From JBDHTS01 sp039808845 (GTDB lineage: Bacteria > Pseudomonadota > Alphaproteobacteria > Micavibrionales > Micavibrionaceae), in NCBI GenBank assembly GCA_039808845.1, contig JBDHTS010000117.1, positions 1 through 5,537 of the forward strand: DNA of 5,537 nt, given 5' to 3'. The translations under genes and the position numbers were made by a program. Below, in pieces: positions 1 to 5,537 of the stretch. The first letter of the stretch is position 1. Every line of letters starts with the position of its first letter. Under the pieces are notes generated by a model. The model did not search any database, was not told where the DNA came from, and worked only from the letters and a program-made list of their open reading frames with translations.

Positions 1-5
1 TCCGG

Positions 6-407
6 ATGCTGGTGATTATGCCGGCGCTGATGAGCGTGCTGGTGGTTGGCGGGCTACTGACCCTGGTGTTTTCGATTGCCCCTCTGGGGGCGCAGGAGGC
101 GGTGCCGCGGGTTTATAACACCGGTGACGAAGGCGTGTCCGAAGGCGCCGCCGGCGCGCCGGTCGCGGTCGAGGGTTCTGCCGGCAATGCAGGCGAAGAG
201 GCGGCGGCCCCGGAAGAGGCTCCATTGCCCGCCTGCGATTTCGCGTCCTGGGTCGGCAAGCCGGTGGACGAGGCGGCGGTGAAAGCCACGGGCCGCCCCT
301 GGCGCGTCCTGCAGCCCGGGGCCATGGTGACGATGGAATACCAGGAAGGCCGGATCAACATCCAGGTCGATGACGCCGGAGTCGTGACGGGCGTGACGTG
401 TGGATAA
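6..407 (+). CDS. I78-family peptidase inhibitor, exported or membrane-anchored (5' end may lie outside the window)
   Basis: Residues 75-133 match the pattern of peptidase inhibitor family I78 (type member: the small Aspergillus elastase inhibitor): a Cys followed by a WVG motif (C77, W82-G84), an R-V-L-x-P-G-x-x-V-T-M-x-Y core (residues 100-112), an R-I-N-I strand (116-119) and a terminal V-T-C-G. C77 and C132 are placed to form the single disulfide of the fold. Such proteins are thought to block serine proteases in the periplasm or outside the cell. Residues 5-30 form a hydrophobic signal or anchor segment ending near GAQ; residues 31-74 are an Ala/Gly/Glu/Pro-rich linker. The first ATG seen is at base 6, but the peptide then lacks a basic n-region and the frame stays open to the window edge (the codon before it is Arg), so the true start may be upstream. 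The gene ends just before a strong terminator. The family call is from motif memory, not a search; the target protease is unknown. Confidence 0.85.
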   Translation: MLVIMPALMSVLVVGGLLTLVFSIAPLGAQEAVPRVYNTGDEGVSEGAAGAPVAVEGSAGNAGEEAAAPEEAPLPACDFASWVGKPVDEAAVKATGRPWRVLQPGAMVTMEYQEGRINIQVDDAGVVTGVTCG

Positions 408-427
408 GAGAATGGATATGAAATATG

Positions 428-454
428 AAAAAGGCGGCATCAGCCGCCTTTTTT
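428..454. terminator. Bidirectional intrinsic terminator between convergent genes
   Basis: A perfect 6-bp stem GGCGGC/GCCGCC (433-438 and 443-448) with the loop ATCA is flanked by five A on the left and six T on the right, so it reads as hairpin plus T-tract on both strands. It lies 20 bases after the stop of the rightward I78 gene and 2 bases after the stop of the leftward 49-residue gene, so it can end both transcripts. Confidence 0.93.
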
Positions 455-456
455 AG

Positions 457-606
457 TTATGGCCCGCTGGGCGAAGGAACGCTGGGAGAATGGCTCGGTG
501 TCATAAGGGCTGCCATGCCAGTTCCGTTACCTGCGATATCCTGAGATCCTATTAATCCACTGGCAGATGCATAGACTTGAGACAGATCTACTTTTTTAAG
601 AGCCAT
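457..606 (-). CDS. Small orphan protein, 49 aa, Ser/Pro-rich tail, unknown function
   Basis: I do not recognise this protein. The leftward reading frame runs from ATG at 606-604 to TAA at 459-457. It begins MALKKVDLSQVYASAS, has a Gly-rich centre (IAGNGTGMAALM, residues 24-35) and ends in a Ser/Pro-rich tail (TPSHSPSVPSPSGP). It has no Cys, no clear signal peptide and no long hydrophobic helix. Support for a real gene is mostly in the signals: a strong Shine-Dalgarno GGAGG (618-614) sits exactly 7 bases before the ATG, AT-rich promoter-like DNA lies upstream, and the bidirectional terminator starts 2 bases after the stop. Codon use is less GC-rich than in purH. Possible roles (small secreted peptide, ribosomally made modified peptide, toxin, regulator) cannot be chosen from sequence. 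No neighbouring maturation or export gene is visible in the window. Confidence 0.72.
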   Translation of the reverse strand: MALKKVDLSQVYASASGLIGSQDIAGNGTGMAALMTPSHSPSVPSPSGP

Positions 607-613
607 TTGCGCC

Positions 614-618
614 CCTCC
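614..618 (-). promoter_or_regulatory. Strong Shine-Dalgarno of the 49-aa gene
   Basis: GGAGG on the minus strand, extended by two further G, with a 7-base gap to the ATG at 606-604. This is the best ribosome binding site in the window and is the main reason for calling the small gene. Confidence 0.75.
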
Positions 619-637
619 ATGAATGATCTTAGATTAA

Positions 638-667
638 ATTATATATTGTGTAAAATGCGGAATGCAA
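638..667 (-). promoter_or_regulatory. Candidate promoter of the 49-aa gene
   Basis: On the minus strand a perfect TATAAT (643-638) is preceded, after 18 bases, by a weak -35 TTGCAT (667-662). Transcription would begin near 631, giving a leader of about 25 bases that contains the whole Shine-Dalgarno. An overlapping alternative, TTTACA (654-649), 17 bases, TAAGAT (631-626), would start too close to the ribosome binding site. The stretch from about 620 to 730 is clearly AT-rich compared with the rest of the window. Confidence 0.45.
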
Positions 668-797
668 ACTTTATATTTATACGGGTAGGTCTTGATTAAT
701 ACATAAGTAATGTTAATTAATTCCATAGTTCCAGACCATCGCAGTTTTCGGCCTTTCCAGACATATCAGGAAATCACGGTTTTTTCCGATGCTCCGG
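668..797. other. Intergenic spacer without a supportable gene
   Basis: This is an AT-rich stretch passing into mixed-composition DNA. Only very short open frames are present and none has a ribosome binding site. I see no RNA gene, no intrinsic terminator and no clear repeat here. It separates the small gene's promoter from the GC-rich repeat cluster. Confidence 0.5.
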
Positions 798-801
798 CTT
801 T

Positions 802-890
802 AAAGCGTTCTGCAATTCAGTGGAAACGCCCCCTCCTGCGCAGCGGGAGGGGGAGATGATATTTCAGGGTCATGACGGAACGCTCTAAAA
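802..890. repeat. Imperfect inverted-repeat element with GC-rich central hairpin
   Basis: The outer ends carry a perfect 7-bp inverted repeat, AGCGTTC (804-810) and GAACGCT (878-884), flanked by AT-rich TAAA or CTAAA bases. In the centre, CCCCCTCC (829-836) pairs with GGAGGGGG (846-853) around a loop holding the palindrome CTGCGCAG (836-843). The nested layout, size near 90 bases and lack of coding capacity suggest a small non-autonomous interspersed repeat. The family is not identified. Confidence 0.6.
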
Positions 891-942
891 GCCCCTCCCT
901 GAGGGAGGGGCTGGGGAGGGTTTACAGGCTGAGGGCTTTTAG
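885..942. repeat. GC-rich repeat unit A: hairpin plus outer 10-bp inverted ends
   Basis: A perfect 9-bp stem GCCCCTCCC (891-899) / GGGAGGGGC (903-911) with the loop TGA lies inside a larger inverted repeat, CTAAAAGCCC (885-894) and GGGCTTTTAG (933-942). The left arms of the two structures overlap by four bases (891-894), so only one can form at a time. The right part contains a G-quadruplex motif. Read on the opposite strand, unit B at 961-1000 is a homologue, so the two face each other as an inverted pair. Confidence 0.75.
903..920 (+). other. G-quadruplex motif, plus strand
   Basis: Four G-runs of 3, 4, 4 and 3 bases are separated by loops of only 1, 2 and 1 bases (A, CT, A). This fits the canonical four-tract motif with very short loops, which are known to favour stable folding. 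It overlaps the right arm of the hairpin at 891-911, so hairpin and quadruplex compete. The motif is seen directly; folding in the cell is inferred. Confidence 0.55.
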
Positions 943-960
943 TGAATACCAGCGGTCCGT

Positions 961-1000
961 GAACCCCCACCCCGGCCCTCCCCTTGAGGGGGAGGGAGTA
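961..1000. repeat. GC-rich repeat unit B, inverted homologue of unit A
   Basis: CCCTCCCC (976-983) pairs with GGGGAGGG (989-996) around the loop TTGAG, next to a C-rich flank (964-973). Its reverse complement aligns with unit A: hairpin, then GGCCGGGGTGGGGGTT against GGCTGGGGAGGGTTT. It lies about 15 bases past the stop codon of the 125-residue gene, so on the minus strand it could act as a 3'-end hairpin protecting or attenuating that transcript, although no T-tract follows. Confidence 0.72.
964..983 (-). other. G-quadruplex motif, minus strand
   Basis: On the minus strand four G-runs (4, 3, 4 and 5 bases) are separated by loops of 1, 2 and 1 bases. This mirrors the plus-strand motif at 903-920 in run lengths and loop sizes, as expected from two inverted copies of one repeat. 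In the leftward transcript of the 125-residue gene it would be an RNA quadruplex just past the stop codon. Confidence 0.55.
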
Positions 1001-1010
1001 CGAAGAGGAG

Positions 1011-1388
1011 TCATGCCCGGTGAATCATCAGGGGGATGTATCCGCCCTCGACGGGTTTGCCTTTTTTCTCGTCCATGAGGACCATGAGGACCTGGAACGC
1101 GTTCTGCATGTAGCGGGCGAGTTCCGGGCGGATGGGGATGCCGAAATCCCGCGCCTCGCCGTTGCCCATGATGAAGGTCAGCCGGCTGGTGTCCAGATCG
1201 AATTCCAGCCAGTTCAGCTGTTTCGTGAAGGGCTTGTTGTGGAAGATAATCGCCTCGGCCCGGTCGTTGATCGCCAGCTCGACCTTCATGTCATGGTCGT
1301 CCGGCGCGTGGCCTTTGTTATATTCCTGTGGTTCTGGGGTCTCGGGCATCGGCGAGGCGTCTTCCGGCAGGTTATCTCTACGAATCAC
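1011..1388 (-). CDS. Conserved-looking hypothetical protein, 125 aa
   Basis: I do not recognise the family. The frame begins at GTG (1388-1386) and ends with TGA (1013-1011). Residues 1-34 are hydrophilic, Pro/Glu/Asp-rich and probably disordered. Residues 34-125 look like a compact soluble domain: a strand-rich part (MKVELAIND, WLEFDLDTSRLTFIMG) followed by a helix (ELARYMQNAFQVLMVLMDEKK) and the ending GGYIPLMIHRA. No signal peptide or membrane segment is seen. The start is uncertain: the GTG lacks a good ribosome binding site, while ATG at 1349-1347 (residue 14) has GGAAG 11 bases upstream; codons from residue 5 on are already GC3-rich, which favours the longer form. It follows the 1204-residue gene by 51 bases on the same strand, so co-transcription is likely, and a partner or accessory role for the large protein is a guess from position only. 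Confidence 0.85.
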   Translation of the reverse strand: MIRRDNLPEDASPMPETPEPQEYNKGHAPDDHDMKVELAINDRAEAIIFHNKPFTKQLNWLEFDLDTSRLTFIMGNGEARDFGIPIRPELARYMQNAFQVLMVLMDEKKGKPVEGGYIPLMIHRA

Positions 1389-1439
1389 CCAGCATCTTAA
1401 GCCGAAGCCTTCGGAAGTTCAACGGTGCAGGCCGTAAAA

Positions 1440-4400
1440 TTAAACCGGCGCAGGGGCCTCAAGCCCGTTGGGCGTCCGAACCCATGGCTGCGCGGGAGCG
1501 GGCGCCGGCTGTTCCTTGACGCCAGACGGAGACGACAGGGTCCTGACGGTGATTGCTGATGGAGGGGGCTGTTCCGCAAGAAAATTCTCTCCCTCGGCTC
1601 TTGCCCCATTGATCCGGTCGGAAGCGGTGATGCCCGACATTTCGTCCAGCTTGCGGCTTGCGGCGTTCGCGGCCTGGTCGGCGACGGCGAGGGCGTCATC
1701 GGTAAAGGACCTGGTCTTCTTCTCGCCCAGGATCAGCGACTGGAAGGCGTAGCCCAGGCCGGCGAACCCCGCCATGGCGATGCCTTTCTTCATGGCGCCG
1801 CCGTTGGTGACAAGTCCCAGAGCCAGACCTCCGGCAACGAACGGGTTGTCCTTCGCCATCTGCATCATGTTTTCAGGCGTAAAGGCATCGGGATCGTTCG
1901 CCTTGTCGGCCAGAGCCTTGCCGCCTGCAACGACTGCGTTCCGGATAGACAGGCCGAGTTGCGGGAAGCTGCTGTCTAGCCAGGCTCCCAGAGCCATGTA
2001 TATCCCGGCGAACAGCACTTTGTTGAATTTGTTTTCACCGAAGGCCAGTCCCGCGGCGGCACCGAGAGTCGCGAAGATATGTTCGTGGCCTTGTTCCTGG
2101 ATAAACGCCAGAATCCTGTTCGAGACGTCTTCCGCCCCTTTTTTGATGGCGCGGACTTGCGCAGCGGTCTGCTCCGTATCGGCAGCCCTGCGCCGGCGCT
2201 CTTCCTCATCGAGGCCGCCGTCTTCATCGGCGCCTGGATTCGACCTTGGATAAGGCGCCGCGTGATGGCCATGATCTTCCTGAAGAGAGGCGGTCAGACG
2301 CCTCAGGTTTTCGGCGAAGGCCGGATCCATTCCCGCCTGCGTCCCGGCGTCCATTGCGGCGGCTCTTGCGTTCAGATCCTGCGCCTGCCTGCGGAGGCCG
2401 TCGGGCAGAGCTTCTCCCACGCCGCGCGGTGCGCCGATATCAGCATTCCGGGCATTCAGGACGATGCCGTCCGCCGCCTGTGTCAGGGTAGCAGCCGCCG
2501 CCGCAAGGGTAGCTGAATAAGGCGGGCCTACGGTATCGGCAACGGATCTTCCGCCCACTCCGGACGGCGCCCCCAGAGTATCGTACTCCGCCGCGCCCAC
2601 CAGAGTTCCATCTGCATTTGCAGACTGAGTGGGTGACGTAGATCTGTCTGGATAGGGTACCCTGCCAACCCATGCCGGTGTGGGGTCAGGTTTGCGTGTA
2701 TCTGGCTTGAAAGCTAGGGGAAGAGGTTCTTCCTGTCCTTCCGGCTCTTGATCTTCGCCAATGTAGTAATTAATAAGGTCTACCCCAAGTTTAAAGGGAA
2801 CAGGCAGACCTGCGGTTGGAATCTGGTGCCGGTAATCAGTGTTGCCGTCAGGCACAGCCATTATGTTATCATGGCCTGTAAGCGCTAAAGCAATAGTTAC
2901 TCCGTCTGCGAGCGCGGTTTTTGTGCTTTCATTGGTTGCCTGCGCATAGTCTCCGGCGACTTCCAGTATTTTATCGCCAGTCCCGTATGGGATCATGTCA
3001 ATTGCTTGTTTGGTCAGCTCCTCAGCCGTTGATGCCGCAGCAATAACTTTCGGCGTAGCAGTTTGTACCGCTCCAACGACCATGGCAGGGATTTGCCCGT
3101 CTACTGCTTTGTTAAGTTCGCGGTAAGCGATGACAGCACCGGATGCCGCAGCGGCATTTCTTGCATAACGTATTGGTGAAAATGCTCCCAATCCCTCTTT
3201 ACCTAAGCCATTCCATGCATAACGAAATGGGGTGGCAGCAATTTTGATTGGCTCTGTCGCAATGCGCAGCGGAGAGGTTATTCCTGCCCATGCGAGATTA
3301 AGAGATCCACGAACCGGGCGTACTTTCGCGTCAGTGATGAGAATATCAACAGCATCCCATTTCCGGCCCGCCCATCCAGAGACGCCTTTGGCAGTTTGGG
3401 TAGTATATATTTGTCCTAAACGATCACGAAGAGCCTGTGGAATGTCAGGGTTTTTCCTAGCAAGTTCCACTGCATCCTTCATAGGTTTTAGATCAGTTTT
3501 TCTGAGAGTAAGAAGGACTCGTTCAATTGCGTTCTCGGCACCAGGAATTTTTGAAAGCTGTTCAAGCTTACTGGAAAGTGTAAGCGCATCATTTCTTTCA
3601 ATTTTCCGTATGTTCCACCATTCGCTCCAGCTGAGTCTTCTTTTTGGAGCGAGATTTTCTGCACCTTGTGTTTCACTTGCCGCACGGCGTGCCGTCGCGT
3701 CTCTCGCAGCGTTCGCGCTGCCGGCAATATCATCAGCTGTTACGGCGGATCGAGCCATACCGTTGCCCATGTCTTGGGCGTGTTCTGCCGAGCTTCTAGG
3801 TGTAGGAGCCGGCGCAGCTTCAGGTGCTGTACGGCGCCCTGTTGGGCCTCTTGCTGCATTTGCACTATTAGCAATATCGTCAGCCGTGGCAGAGGACGAA
3901 CCCATGCCGCTTCCCATGTTTTGCGCATGATCCGCAGAGGTTTTAGGAGCGGAACCCATAGCAGTCCGGGGGGCGGCGGCTTCAGGGGTAACAGACTCTC
4001 CAGCGCGCACTCCGCTTGTAATACGACCGGTATTGGCAAGCTCGGCTTCGCTACGAACGAGAAGATTTACCCCACCTCTTAACAAGGAAGGTATGGCTGC
4101 AGCACCACTTGCAACAAGCATTACTGTGCCTACATTATCTACTTGTTGTATTTCGTGATTACTTTTGTCGTCGACGAAAATACCTTTGCCCCAACCAGCT
4201 TTCTTTTCTGCATCTAGCTCGTTCATAACATAATTATAAACAGCACCGCTGGCAGAGCCATCATACCCTGTGCCAGCCGCACGAAGAGCTTTATTCGGGA
4301 GATCAAGGAGTATCGCGGCAGGAGCGGCAATAATACCTGCACCAGCCATTTCTACGGCGGAATTGAAGCTTTCTGCAACAATGCGGGCTTCTCGTTTCGT

Positions 4401-5054
4401 TGCCGCAAAACCGGTATCCACCTGGCGCGTAACAAAGCTTTCAACGGCGCCCAGCCTGCCTTTGGCGACTATGGCGCGGTACGCGTCGTTGAAACGCTGG
4501 ACGGCTTCGATCTCTTCATAAGACGTCACGGCCAGGGCGGAAAAATCCACGTTGCCGCGGGCGTTGCCCAGATCGATGACGGATTTGTTCCGGGCATGGG
4601 CCGCGACGATATCCTGCTTCAACTGGACCAGCAGGACGCCTTCGGGATCGGTTTCGTCCGTGGTTCCGGCTTTCAGCCTGTCCACTGAATCGGGCAGGCT
4701 GGCGTAGATCTGCGCGCGCCGGTAATCGGCGGAAACCATTGAAATTCCTTCGGTCGCCGGCGCGGAAATCCCGCGAAGGTACGAGTCCAGTTGCGCGGCC
4801 CTTTGATCGTCGATGGAATCGTAAAGCGCGGCATAAGCGTTCTGCGCGGACATAACATCGGCGTCGGGGGCGGCCGTCGCGCCAACATTAAACGGTTGCG
4901 AGGGCAGCCTGCTGGACAATGCCAGCCTGCTTTCCGCTTCAATGATTCTGTTTTTTGCTTCAATCAGTTTTGCCAGGTCGGCAGGCATGTCCTGGACGGC
5001 GGCCGCCGGCAGGCGATCGTAAATGGAATTAAACCGGGATTGGTTGTCTGTCAT
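1440..5054 (-). CDS. Giant Ala/Gly-rich protein of unknown function, 1204 aa, mosaic composition
   Basis: I do not recognise a known family. ATG at 5054 is preferred because AGGG (5064-5061) lies 6 bases upstream; an in-frame TTG at 5057 is only 3 bases from it. Residue numbers are from that ATG. Residues 1-205 are helical and charged. Hydrophobic Ala/Gly stretches lie at about 235-251 and 309-335. Two tandem 49-residue repeats occupy about 372-463. A Trp-rich basic motif (RLSWSEWWNIRK) follows near 473-484. Weak hydrophobic segments lie at 632-644 and 655-675. A Pro/Asp/Glu-rich linker covers about 768-810, and a charged helix (DEEERRRR) lies near 949-956. Four glycine-rich hydrophobic helices sit at about 993-1006, 1012-1026, 1072-1085 and 1090-1109, before a Pro-rich tail. 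There is no N-terminal signal peptide. The centre is much poorer in GC than both ends. A membrane-interacting or secreted large protein is possible, but no catalytic motif is visible. Confidence 0.9.
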   Translation of the reverse strand: MTDNQSRFNSIYDRLPAAAVQDMPADLAKLIEAKNRIIEAESRLALSSRLPSQPFNVGATAAPDADVMSAQNAYAALYDSIDDQRAAQLDSYLRGISAPATEGISMVSADYRRAQIYASLPDSVDRLKAGTTDETDPEGVLLVQLKQDIVAAHARNKSVIDLGNARGNVDFSALAVTSYEEIEAVQRFNDAYRAIVAKGRLGAVESFVTRQVDTGFAATKREARIVAESFNSAVEMAGAGIIAAPAAILLDLPNKALRAAGTGYDGSASGAVYNYVMNELDAEKKAGWGKGIFVDDKSNHEIQQVDNVGTVMLVASGAAAIPSLLRGGVNLLVRSEAELANTGRITSGVRAGESVTPEAAAPRTAMGSAPKTSADHAQNMGSGMGSSSATADDIANSANAARGPTGRRTAPEAAPAPTPRSSAEHAQDMGNGMARSAVTADDIAGSANAARDATARRAASETQGAENLAPKRRLSWSEWWNIRKIERNDALTLSSKLEQLSKIPGAENAIERVLLTLRKTDLKPMKDAVELARKNPDIPQALRDRLGQIYTTQTAKGVSGWAGRKWDAVDILITDAKVRPVRGSLNLAWAGITSPLRIATEPIKIAATPFRYAWNGLGKEGLGAFSPIRYARNAAAASGAVIAYRELNKAVDGQIPAMVVGAVQTATPKVIAAASTAEELTKQAIDMIPYGTGDKILEVAGDYAQATNESTKTALADGVTIALALTGHDNIMAVPDGNTDYRHQIPTAGLPVPFKLGVDLINYYIGEDQEPEGQEEPLPLAFKPDTRKPDPTPAWVGRVPYPDRSTSPTQSANADGTLVGAAEYDTLGAPSGVGGRSVADTVGPPYSATLAAAAATLTQAADGIVLNARNADIGAPRGVGEALPDGLRRQAQDLNARAAAMDAGTQAGMDPAFAENLRRLTASLQEDHGHHAAPYPRSNPGADEDGGLDEEERRRRAADTEQTAAQVRAIKKGAEDVSNRILAFIQEQGHEHIFATLGAAAGLAFGENKFNKVLFAGIYMALGAWLDSSFPQLGLSIRNAVVAGGKALADKANDPDAFTPENMMQMAKDNPFVAGGLALGLVTNGGAMKKGIAMAGFAGLGYAFQSLILGEKKTRSFTDDALAVADQAANAASRKLDEMSGITASDRINGARAEGENFLAEQPPPSAITVRTLSSPSGVKEQPAPAPAQPWVRTPNGLEAPAPV
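3660..3941 (-). repeat. Two tandem 49-residue coding repeats inside the giant gene
   Basis: Two copies with a period of 147 bases encode about residues 372-414 and 421-463. Both carry H-A-Q-x-M-G-x-G-M, then T-A-D-D-I-A-x-S-A-N-A-A-R, then R-R. By hand count 27 of 43 aligned residues are identical. The copies have diverged at many sites, so this is not a recent slippage product. The Ala/Ser/Gly-rich content suggests a flexible or binding spacer rather than an enzyme core. Confidence 0.85.
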
Positions 5055-5090
5055 CAAACGCCCTAGTTTTATGTTTCCCTGATTGCCTTC

Positions 5091-5120
5091 ATTTTACCGC
5101 GTTCCGTAAGGGAAAAGCAA
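5091..5120 (-). promoter_or_regulatory. Candidate proximal promoter of the giant gene
   Basis: On the minus strand TTGCTT (5120-5115), an 18-base spacer and TAAAAT (5096-5091) lie about 37 bases before the ATG at 5054. The -10 differs from consensus at one base; the -35 is poor. It is one of two options in the gap after purH. Confidence 0.3.
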
Positions 5121-5169
5121 GAAATTGTTAAGTTTTGCGGGGGCGGCGGCATCTGTTCCCATCCCTCTG

Positions 5170-5175
5170 ATTATA
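5170..5175 (-). promoter_or_regulatory. Candidate distal -10 element, TATAAT
   Basis: A perfect TATAAT on the minus strand lies 30 bases beyond the purH stop codon. A TTGACA overlaps that stop (5209-5204) but is 28 bases away, which is too far for a standard pair; at 17 bases only TTCCGC is present. If used, it would give the giant gene a leader of about 110 bases independent of purH. Confidence 0.3.
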
Positions 5176-5205
5176 CAGGGTTTCCGGGCGCGGCGGAAGG
5201 ATTTG

Positions 5206-5537
<332 letters not shown>

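Noticed and set aside
412..456. 14-residue rightward frame running through the terminator
   Set aside because: It is created by the hairpin and its T-tract; there is no ribosome binding site of quality.
691..757. Short leftward frame beginning MSGKAENCDGLELWN
   Set aside because: Only 15 residues with no ribosome binding site; most likely chance.
872..1078. Rightward open frame of 68 codons across the repeat cluster
   Set aside because: It is made of translated GC-rich hairpins (NPHPGPPLEGEG type), has no ribosome binding site and overlaps the 3' end of the 125-residue gene.
1402..1414. Short palindrome CCGAA-GCC-TTCGG between the giant gene and the 125-residue gene
   Set aside because: The stem is only 5 bp and has no T-tract, so it is not convincing as a terminator or regulatory site.
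1774..2253. Rightward 159-codon open frame opposite the giant gene
   Set aside because: Antisense shadow in a GC-rich region where stops are rare; no ribosome binding site or recognisable product.
3232..3930. Rightward 232-codon open frame opposite the giant gene
   Set aside because: It is the antisense shadow of a well-supported leftward frame; its product is Arg/Ser/Ala-rich with no domain pattern.
5069..5152. 27-codon leftward frame upstream of the giant gene, a possible leader peptide
   Set aside because: A G-rich stretch lies 10 bases upstream, but the peptide (Pro run, mixed residues) shows no attenuator logic and no terminator hairpin follows.

Overview
The window looks alphaproteobacterial. 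The evidence is the PurH C-terminus (ending GMRHFRH), GC-rich coding sequence, an I78-type protease inhibitor with an exported N-terminus, and GC-rich hairpin repeats of the kind scattered through alphaproteobacterial intergenic DNA. I cannot name the order or genus from sequence alone.

Layout, left to right. A rightward gene (to 407) encodes a membrane-anchored or secreted peptidase inhibitor of family I78. It converges on a 49-residue leftward gene (606 to 457) that is easily overlooked because it is so short, yet has a textbook ribosome binding site. One hairpin terminator at 428-454, T-rich on both strands, lies between them. From 607 to 1010 there is no convincing further gene: an AT-rich promoter region for the small gene comes first, then about 200 bases of GC-rich inverted repeats, including two homologous units facing each other, each with a G-quadruplex motif. 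A leftward 125-residue conserved-looking protein of unknown function (1388 to 1011) follows. Directly upstream of it on the same strand is a very large leftward gene (5054 to 1440) for a 1204-residue Ala/Gly-rich protein that I do not recognise. The window ends inside the leftward purH gene, whose last 109 codons are present.

The four leftward genes (purH, the giant gene, the 125-residue gene, the 49-residue gene) need not be one operon. A possible promoter lies in the 151-base gap after purH, and the 49-residue gene has its own promoter-like region. The giant gene and the 125-residue gene are separated by about 51 bases and are probably co-transcribed.

The three most notable things are: (1) a 77-base palindromic element built of 7-base repeats, lying in frame inside purH and translated as about 26 extra or replaced residues close to the conserved ASDAFFPF motif; (2) the mosaic composition of the giant gene, whose middle is about 40-50% GC while both ends are about 58-72% GC, with a 49-residue tandem repeat in the middle and glycine-rich hydrophobic helices near the C-terminus; (3) the 49-residue orphan small protein gene with a complete expression unit.
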